Below, piece after piece: positions 42,841 through 52,075 of a stretch of DNA of 64,000 bases; position 1 is the first letter of the stretch; the number at the start of each line of letters is the position of its first letter. Both the position numbers and the translations under genes were made by a program. The notes beneath the pieces were generated by a model. That model ran no database searches, was not told the origin of the DNA, and worked only from the letters and a program-made list of their open reading frames with translations. Source of the DNA: Alkalibacillus haloalkaliphilus (GTDB lineage: Bacteria; Bacillota; Bacilli; Bacillales; Alkalibacillaceae); the NCBI RefSeq assembly GCF_007991275.1, contig NZ_BJYA01000010.1, forward strand, positions 58,625-122,624, written 5' to 3'.

Positions 42841-43656
42841 TTATTCATTTAAATGTTCATAAAATAAATCAATCGGCACTGCTAAGCCTACGCGCCCATG
42901 TTCATCTTCTGTTCTTGTAGCATAAATGATCGCTATAACTTCTCCTGATTGGTTAATAACTGGGCTACCACTATTACCACTGTAAATTGGTGCGTCTAAA
43001 ACAAGCACATCTCCTTCGATATTTCCTACCGCAGATTCACCAATAATTGTTCCTTCATTAGCAATGCCACTAAACCCTAGCGGACTACCGATAAAATAGA
43101 AAGGCTCATTCGGTTGATAACTCGCAGTTTCTGCCAATTCAAGTTCTGGGAATCCTTCTCCGTCAACTTTTAATAAAGCTAAGTCTATTTCCGGTACCGC
43201 TTCTTCAATCGTTGCGCCGTAAGGTCCATCTCCATCAAAATAAATCCATAACCGTTCACGTTCACTAATAACATGCTCATTAGTAATGACATAACCATCT
43301 TCTGAAATGACAAAACCAGTCCCTCTCCCGATTCCTGTATCAACTGTTACAACCGATTCTCGATAAGATTGGACTTCCTCATCCATCATGAGCTGTGCTG
43401 ACGTTCTTAAAAAATCGATCGCTGGAATAGGATACATTGCTGGTAATGTCGCAGCTATATTAAAAAATAGAAAAATAGCAATTAGCCAAAACACCCATTT
43501 TGGAAACGGACGCTTCGGCTCCATTCTCTCTTCTTTTCTTTTTTGATTGATTCGTTCTTTTTCTTCATTTAGTAATTCTTCAATCTCTTCTTCTTCAAGG
43601 TCTTCATATAAATCAACTTCATCTTCTGTTTCAGGTCGCTTATATTCATCAGTCAT
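42841..43656 (-). CDS. Membrane-anchored trypsin-like serine protease without PDZ domain
   Basis: 271 residues. A highly acidic, then basic, cytoplasmic N-terminus (about 1-52) leads to one membrane helix (about 53-72) and an extracytoplasmic S1C protease domain. The triad is visible: His128 in TNEHVIS, Asp158 in PEIDLALLKV and Ser229 in SGNSGSPV. Unlike HtrA/HtrB it stops after the protease domain and has no PDZ domain. Gene order protease-sigI-rsgI with a 59-bp gap suggests a link to RsgI processing or to SigI control; this is inference. Confidence 0.85.
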   Translation of the reverse strand: MTDEYKRPETEDEVDLYEDLEEEEIEELLNEEKERINQKRKEERMEPKRPFPKWVFWLIAIFLFFNIAATLPAMYPIPAIDFLRTSAQLMMDEEVQSYRESVVTVDTGIGRGTGFVISEDGYVITNEHVISERERLWIYFDGDGPYGATIEEAVPEIDLALLKVDGEGFPELELAETASYQPNEPFYFIGSPLGFSGIANEGTIIGESAVGNIEGDVLVLDAPIYSGNSGSPVINQSGEVIAIIYATRTEDEHGRVGLAVPIDLFYEHLNE

Positions 43657-43789
43657 TTATATTCCCCTCAATTAAGGTCCCACGTCGTTTGTTACATCAT
43701 ATAGTATACACGATTTCGACGCAATACCTTAACATATGCATTATACCAAAGGATGAGCTAGCCTTTAATAACAATTAGATTACAAATGA

Positions 43790-44806
43790 TTACATACTCA
43801 AAATTAGCACCACGACTAAGGTGATAAACAATAAAGCTACTATACCAGTAGAAAGAATTCGAGAGACATTAATTGTAACTTCTTCTTTCCATTTAACTGG
43901 TCGTATACCACTAACAAAAAAGATTATAATGCCACTTAAGAAAATACACGTTACATTGGTCATAATAAGTAAGAAAGACCAATACGTATCTACCCATAAC
44001 ATTTGTCCAATTGATATCCCAAATGTGACTGTTGGAGGAAGTAAGGCGACTGCGACCATAACACCAACCATGCCACTAGATACACGGTTAAGCAATGCAA
44101 GAGCTCCTGCTGCACCAGAGGCTAATGCAATAAATATATCCGCAATCGACACAGTTGTTCTAGACGTATATTGTGTCGTTTGAGTTCCTTCTTCAAAAAA
44201 GTAACCGAAAGAACTTGCAATACCCACAATTATAGCAAAACCGATCATTAATGTTGAAAATGCTTGCCACAATTTTTTTAAGTCACCTAGTACCGCCGCA
44301 AAAGAGACTGAAATTGCAGGACCAATTAATGGAGCAATTGCCATTGCCCCAATCACAACCGCTTCACTATCATTAATAAAACCGCCGGCTGCAACTATAG
44401 CAGAAAATATTATTAGTAAAGTGTAATTCATTGTAAGGTGGCTTTTTTTATCAATCGTATGCGTTAACTCTTGGCGACTTGCCCTCAGCAACCTACCTTT
44501 CTCTTCATTACTCACATTTTTCTTATTACTCTTCTCTTCAGTTTCCTTTTCTTTAATCGTTTCACGAGAAAAGTAAGTATGAACTGGGAAAAGAATAGTT
44601 TCGAACCCTTCTGACATACTTGAAACGGCTTCTAAATAGTCAAGCACCTCTTCTACTTCTTCCTCAGCTACAATCATTCGCATTAATACACGGTCGTTAA
44701 TCTCATATTCCTTCCAGACACTTTCTTGAGAGAACTTGTCTAAAGCAGGTTTTACATCTTCATACTTATGCTTCGGGATATAAACTTCTATTAATTGCAT
44801 ACTCAT
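43790..44806 (-). CDS. DUF389 (TIGR00341-type) membrane protein
   Basis: 338 residues. A soluble N-terminal half (about 1-130, MQLIEVYIPKHKYEDVKPAL) precedes six or so membrane helices with AIAPLIGPAISVSFAAVLGD, which defines DUF389. Function unknown. It is divergent from the gerA-type operon. A 133-bp gap separates it from the protease gene. Confidence 0.85.
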   Translation of the reverse strand: MSMQLIEVYIPKHKYEDVKPALDKFSQESVWKEYEINDRVLMRMIVAEEEVEEVLDYLEAVSSMSEGFETILFPVHTYFSRETIKEKETEEKSNKKNVSNEEKGRLLRASRQELTHTIDKKSHLTMNYTLLIIFSAIVAAGGFINDSEAVVIGAMAIAPLIGPAISVSFAAVLGDLKKLWQAFSTLMIGFAIIVGIASSFGYFFEEGTQTTQYTSRTTVSIADIFIALASGAAGALALLNRVSSGMVGVMVAVALLPPTVTFGISIGQMLWVDTYWSFLLIMTNVTCIFLSGIIIFFVSGIRPVKWKEEVTINVSRILSTGIVALLFITLVVVLILSM

Positions 44807-44904
44807 CCTGTCGTTTCATTCCCCTCACAATGTTTTCCTTAGTATTTACATATTTTCACCAAACAATCGCATACTATGTTTAAACGTTTGTGAGGGAGAA
44901 ATCT

Positions 44905-46401
44905 ATGAAACGTCGGTTCAAAAAATCATGCTATTTTCCGTGCAAATTAGAACAGCTAGAACAAGATCTGAAAAACCAATACTTTCAAGCATCACCAGAT
45001 TTGGCTTCTAAGATCATCCATCACGATGGGAAAAGATGTATAGTTGTTTTCATTGATTACTTAGTAGATAAAGACCACCTATATGATCAAGTAGTTGGTG
45101 AGATTCAACATACGCCAAGTTGGGATCATGAGACTTTCAAAGATACGATTCCAATTACAGGTTCAAAACAACATACAGAACTAAATCCAATAGGTGATGA
45201 GTTATTAGAAGGTGCTGCTTGTGTATACATTGAAGGCGAAAAAGATTGTTTAACCTTCCTCATACCTCGTGTAGAAAAACGTGAACCTGATCGAGCAGAA
45301 ACTGAATCACTCATATTCGGTCCGAAAGTTTCTTTTACAGAGTCGATGGATACGAACTTAAACTTGGTTCACAAACGAATGGATACAAGTTCACTAAAAG
45401 TTGAGAAATTTGTCATTGGAAACACTGTTCCTACCGAAGTAAGAATAGTTTATCTAGAAGATATCGCTAATGGGGACAATGTTAAAGAGTTAAGAGACCG
45501 ACTTAGCGTCCTTAATGTTGATGATGTACTCGATGCCTCAACATTAACTCAATATATAGAAGACAATTCTTACTCTATATTTCCACAATTTATCACAACC
45601 GAATTGCCCGATCGTTTTTGTTATTCACTTAAAGAAGGAAGGTTAGGTGTTTTAGTAGACAAGAGTGCATCAGGGGTTGTAACTCCAGCTTCCTTTTTTA
45701 GTTTTTTCCAGACAACAGAAGATAACTATACACGTTGGAATATGGGGGCTTTTACACGGCTATTACGTATAATCGCCATGTTCATTTCGATTACCTTAAC
45801 ACCTACATACGTCGCAGCTCTCACGTATCATTATGAAATTATACCTGATGCACTACTCGTATCTCTAGGGCATTCAAGAACACGCGTACCGTTTCCACCT
45901 CTATTGGAAGCACTCATACTAGAGTTTTTAATCGAGCTAATCCGTGAGGCCGGGGCACGATTACCGACAAAGGTCGGTCAGACAATGGGTATCGTAGGTG
46001 GAATCGTTATTGGGCAAGCTGTCGTACAAGCCGGTTTTACAAGTAACATTTTAATTATCATTGTCGCCTTAAGTGCTTTAGCATCCTTTACGACACCTAG
46101 TTATTTAATGGGGTCAGCTATTCGTATCATCCGCTTCCCGCTTATGATCTTCGCTGGACTTTGGGGGTTTGTCGGCTTAGTGTTTAGCTTTGCATTTATT
46201 GCCATTCACTTAGTGAAACAACGTTCTTTAAATCGACCATATTTTGTACCTGTGTACCCATTTCAACCTAGAGATCTTGACAATTCAATATTTCGAATAC
46301 CTTTTCTACACAGCAATAAGCGCGCTTACTCAAACAAGCCGAAAAAGATCCAACGCTTCCCTAAGCCTAAGAAACCAAAAAAATCCGATATTGACGAATA
46401 G
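44905..46401 (+). CDS. Spore germinant receptor A subunit (GerA family)
   Basis: 498 residues from ATG 44905; the upstream GTG lies in the GAGGGAG site. The soluble N-terminal half shows LVHKRMDTSSLKVEKFVIGN. The second half has five or so membrane helices with the family block REAGARLPTKVGQTMGIVGG and the TTPSYLMG turn. The C-terminal tail is very basic. It forms the core of a germinant receptor in the spore inner membrane with the two following genes. The germinant cannot be inferred. Confidence 0.93.
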   Translation: MKRRFKKSCYFPCKLEQLEQDLKNQYFQASPDLASKIIHHDGKRCIVVFIDYLVDKDHLYDQVVGEIQHTPSWDHETFKDTIPITGSKQHTELNPIGDELLEGAACVYIEGEKDCLTFLIPRVEKREPDRAETESLIFGPKVSFTESMDTNLNLVHKRMDTSSLKVEKFVIGNTVPTEVRIVYLEDIANGDNVKELRDRLSVLNVDDVLDASTLTQYIEDNSYSIFPQFITTELPDRFCYSLKEGRLGVLVDKSASGVVTPASFFSFFQTTEDNYTRWNMGAFTRLLRIIAMFISITLTPTYVAALTYHYEIIPDALLVSLGHSRTRVPFPPLLEALILEFLIELIREAGARLPTKVGQTMGIVGGIVIGQAVVQAGFTSNILIIIVALSALASFTTPSYLMGSAIRIIRFPLMIFAGLWGFVGLVFSFAFIAIHLVKQRSLNRPYFVPVYPFQPRDLDNSIFRIPFLHSNKRAYSNKPKKIQRFPKPKKPKKSDIDE

Positions 46402-46409
46402 GTGCTATT

Positions 46410-47522
46410 ATGTCACAACTGCAGATTCCACTAGATCAAAAAATAAAAGCTGTTTATTTATTTATCGTCCTACACACGATGCAGATCGGTGTTGGGATTG
46501 CAGGATATCCTCGGCTCGTTTTTATGGAGGCAGGACGTGACAGTTGGATTTCCATTATTGTTGCAGCTATTGTTTTGCACTTAACCATTGCATGTATCGT
46601 TTTTATATTAAACACACATAAAGATACGGATTTACATGGGATATTAACAAGTTGGTTTGGTAGCTTTATTGGAAAGTTAATTACATTAGTTTTTATTGTC
46701 TATTTCTTCATTATGTTTTTGAGTGTCATGTTAAATTACATTGAGTTTGTTCAAGTGTTCATCTTCCCACAAATGTCATCTTGGTTTATATCAGCTGCTT
46801 TATTAACACTTGTTCTATATGCTGTTTTAGGGGGAATTCGGGTTGCAGTTGGAGCATCGATTGTATTCTTCTTTGGGTCGATTTGGATGCTTGGGCTACT
46901 TACTGAACCAATTGCTTTATTAGATTATGATGGTTACTTTCCGATGTTCGAAGCAGATATGCGTGCTATCTTAGAAGGAGCAAAGATTACATCCTTCACT
47001 ATATTAGGCTTTGAACTACTATGGTTTTTGTACCCTTATATTCACGATAAGTCAAAGGTCCACAGATATAGCCAGTTAGCTATGGCTTTTACGATTGCTA
47101 TGATTACAGTCATCACCATGGTCTCAATCGGCTTTTACGCCCAAGGACAATTAGAGTCTAAAATATGGCCACTACTTTCAATGATGAAGATTATCTCATT
47201 TCCGATGTTTGAACGATTTGATATTTTAGCTGTTGCATTGTGGATGATTATTATATTACCTAACTTGATCTTGCTTGCTTGGATGTTAAGTATAAGCTCA
47301 AAGCGGGTTTTCGGCTGGAAACAGAAATACTTCTTATATCTATTTGTCTTAATTGCGTTTATTTGTCAGTACCATTTTGATAATCGTCATTACGTTAATA
47401 TGTTTACTGACTATGTAGGTCAGGCTGGAATGTATTTAGGGTTTCTATTTCCATTCTTATTATTACCGTTTGCAATTTATAAACGGGTGAAAGGGAAGAA
47501 AAAAGCTAATGCGAAAAACTAA
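46410..47522 (+). CDS. Spore germinant receptor B subunit (GerB family)
   Basis: 370 residues, ten membrane helices, amino acid/polyamine-permease fold; starts 8 bp after the A gene. The helix-1 motif is HTMQIGVGIAGYPRLVF. In this family the B subunit binds the germinant. It overlaps the C subunit gene by 14 bp. Confidence 0.92.
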   Translation: MSQLQIPLDQKIKAVYLFIVLHTMQIGVGIAGYPRLVFMEAGRDSWISIIVAAIVLHLTIACIVFILNTHKDTDLHGILTSWFGSFIGKLITLVFIVYFFIMFLSVMLNYIEFVQVFIFPQMSSWFISAALLTLVLYAVLGGIRVAVGASIVFFFGSIWMLGLLTEPIALLDYDGYFPMFEADMRAILEGAKITSFTILGFELLWFLYPYIHDKSKVHRYSQLAMAFTIAMITVITMVSIGFYAQGQLESKIWPLLSMMKIISFPMFERFDILAVALWMIIILPNLILLAWMLSISSKRVFGWKQKYFLYLFVLIAFICQYHFDNRHYVNMFTDYVGQAGMYLGFLFPFLLLPFAIYKRVKGKKKANAKN

Positions 47523-48660
47523 TTGCTTAGGTATAATACTTAGCTTTTTCATACTTATAACTTCGTCGTCGTGTATAGAGCCTAACATTATTGAAGAGTT
47601 AGGTATTGTAACTGCATACGGTTTTGACCAAAACCCAGACACACAAGAAATTGACGGCACTGTCGTATTATACCAATTCAACCCTGACATTACCGATGCA
47701 TCACAAATCATTCATAGTTCTGGTGCAACATTTGATACAATTCGAGCTAATGCAAACAAACAATCAGGTTATCAAATTGTAAATGGCCAGCTACAAACCC
47801 TTATATTCGGACCTACTATTTCAGAAGAAGGGATTTTCCCATACTTAGATACAATCGAGCGTAATGCTGCTGTATCAGACATGTTATATGTAGCTGTCGC
47901 AGATCAACCTACTCGTGACCTTATGTCTGCTTCAAACTATGAAGAAGCTCCGAATATAGGCATTTATTTACACCGATTAATTGAAACAGCTGTTAAAAGT
48001 GAAGTCATTGTTAGTAGTACGTTTCATGAGTTTATGCGGTCATACTTTCGCGTCGGCTTAGACCCTGTCGTACCCATCTTAACAGTTGAAGATAATAAAG
48101 TAGAAGTTAATGCCATTGGAATGATGCAAAATGACGTTCTTGTCGGTACTTTATCGATGGATGAAATATTTTATGCAAGGTTACTTCGTGATCGATTTAA
48201 GGAAGGTAGAGTCGAATTGACGATGAATTTAGATGACTTTGACGAGTATATTACACAGTATGTTAATGACCCACGAAGTGAAGATGACTTGCACGTCGTA
48301 ATAGATCAATTAGGAAGTAGAGCTTCAATAAATGTCACAGATACTGAGGCTTTAAATTTTGAAGTTGACATAAAGCTTAATGGTCGAGTGATTGAATTGT
48401 CACAACGTATTAACTTGGACGAACCCGGTCCATTAAAGAAAATGGAAAGTGAAATTGAAAGACAAATTGAAGAGAACTTAATTGAAGTAGTGGGGAGATC
48501 ACAAGAATTAGGTTCAGATATTTTTGGCTTCGGTGTTCAGTATAATAACGCAACACGTGGTCAATCGTTAACAACAGATGACTGGCATGATTTATTTCCA
48601 AATATTAATGTTAACTATAACATTGATGTCGAAATTAAACGATTTGGGATTGTTCAATAA
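47509..48660 (+). CDS. Spore germinant receptor C subunit, lipoprotein (GerC family)
   Basis: 383 residues. A signal peptide ends at a probable lipidated Cys22 (LITSSSCIEPN), with a lipobox looser than consensus. The mature part carries ELGIVTAYGFDQNPD and the C-terminal GFGVQYNNATRGQ region of GerC. Completes the three-gene receptor; a shared terminator follows immediately. Confidence 0.92.
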   Translation: MRKTNCLGIILSFFILITSSSCIEPNIIEELGIVTAYGFDQNPDTQEIDGTVVLYQFNPDITDASQIIHSSGATFDTIRANANKQSGYQIVNGQLQTLIFGPTISEEGIFPYLDTIERNAAVSDMLYVAVADQPTRDLMSASNYEEAPNIGIYLHRLIETAVKSEVIVSSTFHEFMRSYFRVGLDPVVPILTVEDNKVEVNAIGMMQNDVLVGTLSMDEIFYARLLRDRFKEGRVELTMNLDDFDEYITQYVNDPRSEDDLHVVIDQLGSRASINVTDTEALNFEVDIKLNGRVIELSQRINLDEPGPLKKMESEIERQIEENLIEVVGRSQELGSDIFGFGVQYNNATRGQSLTTDDWHDLFPNINVNYNIDVEIKRFGIVQ

Positions 48661-48690
48661 AAAAGGTTAAGGCAAAGCCTTAACCTTTTT
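48661..48690. terminator. Bidirectional terminator between gerC and the second betaine operon
   Basis: AAAAGGTTAAGGC (48661-48673) pairs perfectly with GCCTTAACCTTTT (48677-48689) around a 3-nt loop. Confidence 0.92.
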
Positions 48691-49875
48691 TTAACCATCT
48701 TCAGAAATCAAACTAGACAATACGTGTACACGTAAAATAATACCTTCTAAACGTTCTTCATCATTAACTACAGCAATTGGGTACTTCGTTTCAACTGCTT
48801 TAGGAATGATTTCTTCTAAATAAGCTTCTTTCGTAACCGACTCAACTTGTTTAACCATAACATCTTCAAGCGATCTTTTTTCCTTAATCCCTTGAATCGC
48901 ATCATCGATTGTCACGATGCCTTGTAACTTGCGGCTACGATCGGTAACAAACACACTCGATAATCCATTTGCTTCCATCTCTCTTACAGCAACGTTTAAA
49001 CCATCTTTCAAAGAGACAACAGCATTAGGTTTTATCATAACATTTTCTGCTTGGATAATTTTTGAACGGTCAATATCTTTAATAAACTCAGAAATATAAT
49101 CGTTAGCCGGTTCTTCAAGGATAGATTCCGGAGTCCCGGTTTGAACAACTTTTCCATCTTTCATAACCGCTACACGATCACCAATTTTAAATGCTTCGTT
49201 AATATCGTGTGTAATGAAAATGATCGTCTTCTGTAATCGCTCTTGTAAATCTAATAATTCTAATTGCATTTCACGACGAATGAGTGGGTCAAGTGCACTA
49301 AACGGTTCGTCCATCAGGAGAATGTCAGGGTCATTTGCTAACGCTCTTGCTAAACCAACACGCTGCTGCATTCCACCTGACAACTCATCAGGATATTTAT
49401 CTTCCCAACCTTTTAAGCCTACACTTTCTAAGTTTTCTCTTGCCACTTTACGACGTTCCTCTGTCGGTACACCACGAATCTCTAAGCCATACTCAACGTT
49501 ACCTAGCACTGTTCTATGGCTAAACAAACCAAAATGTTGGAACACCATCGCAATCTTTTTTTGACGATAATGTTTAAGCTTTTCACCTTTAAACTTAACG
49601 ACATCTTCTCCATCAACTTCGATTGCCCCTGTCGTCGGTTTATTTAAAAGGTTTAAACAACGAATCAATGTTGATTTACCACTACCTGATAGTCCCATAA
49701 TGACAAACAGTTCGCCTTCTTCAATATCTAAATTAGCATTGTATACCCCAACTGTATTACCTGTTTCAGCTAAAATATCATCTTTAGATTTTCCTTGTTC
49801 AACTAAAGGGATCGCGGACTTTGGCTTTGGACCAAATATTTTGGATACATTATTTATTTTCATTTTTACACTCAT
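48691..49875 (-). CDS. Second glycine betaine ABC transporter ATPase with CBS domains
   Basis: 394 residues, ATG directly following the permease stop. Walker [11 protein letters not shown], signature [15 protein letters not shown], Walker B ILLMDEPFSALDPL and the C-terminal CBS pair are all present. It is close to the ATPase at 10581 throughout, so the two arose by duplication. Third gene of the operon binding protein-permease-ATPase, an order opposite to the first system. Confidence 0.92.
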   Translation of the reverse strand: MSVKMKINNVSKIFGPKPKSAIPLVEQGKSKDDILAETGNTVGVYNANLDIEEGELFVIMGLSGSGKSTLIRCLNLLNKPTTGAIEVDGEDVVKFKGEKLKHYRQKKIAMVFQHFGLFSHRTVLGNVEYGLEIRGVPTEERRKVARENLESVGLKGWEDKYPDELSGGMQQRVGLARALANDPDILLMDEPFSALDPLIRREMQLELLDLQERLQKTIIFITHDINEAFKIGDRVAVMKDGKVVQTGTPESILEEPANDYISEFIKDIDRSKIIQAENVMIKPNAVVSLKDGLNVAVREMEANGLSSVFVTDRSRKLQGIVTIDDAIQGIKEKRSLEDVMVKQVESVTKEAYLEEIIPKAVETKYPIAVVNDEERLEGIILRVHVLSSLISEDG

Positions 49876-50736
49876 TTAATGATCCCCCTTATTTCGTTGG
49901 AACTTATCACCGATTCCTGATGTCACACGGTCAATAATAATTGCTAAGAAGACGATACTAATACCTGCTTCAAAACCTAGTGCAATATCAAGACGGTTAA
50001 TCGCGATTAAGACTTGTTCACCTAAACCGCCAGCACCAACCATTGATGCAATAACAACCATCGCTAACGCCATCATAGTTGTTTGATTAATTCCTGCCAT
50101 GATCGTCGGAATAGCTTGTGGTAATTGAACTTTAAACAAAATCTGCTTCCTTGACGAACCGAATGATTCTGCTGACTCAACGACTTCTTGATCTACATTA
50201 CGGATCGCTAACTCAGTTAAGCGAATAACTGGTGGAACTGCATAAATAATTGTTGCAAATACAGCTGGCACATTACCTAATGCAAAGAAGAAAATTACCG
50301 GAATTAAATAAATGAAACTCGGCATCGTCTGCATCGCATCTAAAATAGGGCGCATAAATACGGAGAAAGGTTTATACAACGCCATTATAATTCCTATTGG
50401 TATACCGATAAATATACAGATTACAACGGCGGTTATAACTATGGCCACTGTTATCATTAACTCTTCCCAAAAACCGAAACTACCTACTAAAAAGATAAAC
50501 GTACTAAATAGTAAACCAGACTTCCAATTTTGAAAGTATAGACCAATTACAAATATTACTATTAAAATTAACCACCATGGTAAAAAGTTCAAGAAGTCAT
50601 CAAATGTAGATATCGTACTTGATGTTAACCAAAATATAAAGTCAAAAAATGGCCCTAAATTGTCATCCAAAAAATTAACAATAAAGTCGGCTCCATCACC
50701 TAACGGAATTGATATATCGGGAAAATCTTGCATCAT
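49876..50736 (-). CDS. Second glycine betaine ABC transporter permease
   Basis: 286 residues. It opens FPDISIPLGDGADFIVNFL, the amphipathic start of OpuAB/ProW permeases. Several helices and the coupling signature FGSSRKQILFKVQLPQAIPT follow. It lies between the binding-protein gene (with an intervening hairpin) and the ATPase gene. Confidence 0.92.
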   Translation of the reverse strand: MMQDFPDISIPLGDGADFIVNFLDDNLGPFFDFIFWLTSSTISTFDDFLNFLPWWLILIVIFVIGLYFQNWKSGLLFSTFIFLVGSFGFWEELMITVAIVITAVVICIFIGIPIGIIMALYKPFSVFMRPILDAMQTMPSFIYLIPVIFFFALGNVPAVFATIIYAVPPVIRLTELAIRNVDQEVVESAESFGSSRKQILFKVQLPQAIPTIMAGINQTTMMALAMVVIASMVGAGGLGEQVLIAINRLDIALGFEAGISIVFLAIIIDRVTSGIGDKFQRNKGDH

Positions 50737-50785
50737 TTCACCTCAAATAAATATTATTGATCACTTCAATACGGCATAAATGGAA

Positions 50786-50829
50786 AAAAGGCAGCTAACC
50801 ACCACTTCAACCGTGGCTAACTACCTTTT
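50786..50829 (-). promoter_or_regulatory. Hairpin between binding-protein and permease genes of the second betaine operon
   Basis: AAAAGG/CCTTTT ends and inner CTAACCAC/GTGGCTA-type arms form a terminator-like stem on the minus strand, 10 bp after the binding-protein stop. Partial termination would leave more binding protein than permease. Confidence 0.6.
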
Positions 50830-50838
50830 ATAGAGAAT

Positions 50839-51831
50839 TTAAATACCTAACTCTTCTTTCACGCTTTCAGCCACATCTTCAGGAACCCAATCTGTCCAAA
50901 GATCTTCGTGTAGTTCCATCCAGTAAACTGCTGCTTCTTCAGGAGAAGCGTCTTCTTCCAAAATGTAAACTAAAGCTTCTTCTGTTAGTGCAGTAGAAGT
51001 TTCATAGTTCTCTAAAAACTCATTAACTTCTGGCGCTTGTTCAGGAAAGTCTTCATGAACAGCTACTGTTACATCATTTGGTGGAAACTCTGTACCACGT
51101 GTTTCTTGCCATACTTCTTCATCGAATGGCTCGTCCTCAAGTAAAGTTAAGTCATATGAAGCTGTCACCCAAGTAGGAGACCAGTAATAACCAACCCAAG
51201 GCTCACCTGATTCATAAGCTGAAGCTAGCGAAGATACTAATGCTGCATCAGAACCTGGTGACATAATGTTATACATCTCATCTAAACCATAATACTCGAT
51301 CTTCTCAACAATCGTTTCATTTACTGCCCAACCTGAAGGACCGTTAACGATTTGTCCCTTTTCAGCGTCTTCTGGGTCTTCAAATACTTCTGGATAATCT
51401 GCTAGGTCTTGAACTGTTTCTAAACCAGGCGCAAGTGGCTCAATACCCCGCTCTTCATCACCTTCAATAACATATGTTGGAACGTAAAGACCTTGTTCAT
51501 TATCATCAAAGTTTACAGATACTTCGATAATTTCACCTGTGTCAATTGCTTCTTCATACACTTCGCGAATATTGTCTGTCCAAACTTCAGAGTAAACGTT
51601 AATATCACCATCTCTTAAACCTTGAACAGTGTTAGCTGTTGAACCACTCATTGTATCCGTCTCATAACCGTAACCATGCTCGATAATGTTTTGCATAATT
51701 GCATTATGAACTTTGATACTGTTCCAATCAGCATCCGCTAAAACAATTTCATCTAACTCCCCATTATCATCACCACAAGCAGCAAGTACAAGTAAGCTTG
51801 TCATGATGACTAAACTAAACCACTTTTTCAT
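50839..51831 (-). CDS. Glycine betaine/proline betaine-binding lipoprotein of the second transporter
   Basis: 330 residues from ATG 51831 behind GGGAGAG; a longer ORF upstream lacks a site. The lipobox ends at Cys19 (SLLVLAACG). The substrate-binding domain has VLADADWNSIKVHNAIM, INVYSEVWTDN, NGPSGWAVNE and GYYWSPTWV, with aromatic residues suited to a quaternary-amine ligand. It belongs to the OpuAC/ProX superfamily but is not closely similar to the two binding proteins near 8 kb. Very acidic. Confidence 0.88.
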   Translation of the reverse strand: MKKWFSLVIMTSLLVLAACGDDNGELDEIVLADADWNSIKVHNAIMQNIIEHGYGYETDTMSGSTANTVQGLRDGDINVYSEVWTDNIREVYEEAIDTGEIIEVSVNFDDNEQGLYVPTYVIEGDEERGIEPLAPGLETVQDLADYPEVFEDPEDAEKGQIVNGPSGWAVNETIVEKIEYYGLDEMYNIMSPGSDAALVSSLASAYESGEPWVGYYWSPTWVTASYDLTLLEDEPFDEEVWQETRGTEFPPNDVTVAVHEDFPEQAPEVNEFLENYETSTALTEEALVYILEEDASPEEAAVYWMELHEDLWTDWVPEDVAESVKEELGI

Positions 51832-51899
51832 CAATAACTCTCCCTTTTTAAAGTCCTTGATCGGACGAAGTTTTGTACATTTTGTCGAAACCACATTTC

Positions 51900-51928
51900 A
51901 TTATATTTTGTTGGTAATATTCTATCAA
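51900..51928 (-). promoter_or_regulatory. SigA-type promoter of the second betaine operon
   Basis: On the minus strand TTGATA (51928-51923), 17-bp spacer, TATAAT (51905-51900), about 69 bp upstream of the start codon. Confidence 0.75.
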
Positions 51929-52041
51929 TTTCGATTTAGCTTGATATTCAGCTATATTTGTACAAATATTTCTATTATTTATAGTTAACATATGAAAATA
52001 GCAAGATCATACTAAATAACTCTAATATCTGCCTAATAACA

Positions 52042-52071
52042 AAGGTGTTGCCAATAATTAGGCAACACCTT
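52042..52071 (-). terminator. Terminator of murG
   Basis: AAGGTGTTGCC (52042-52052) pairs perfectly with GGCAACACCTT (52061-52071). Confidence 0.88.
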
Positions 52072-52075
52072 CTTG

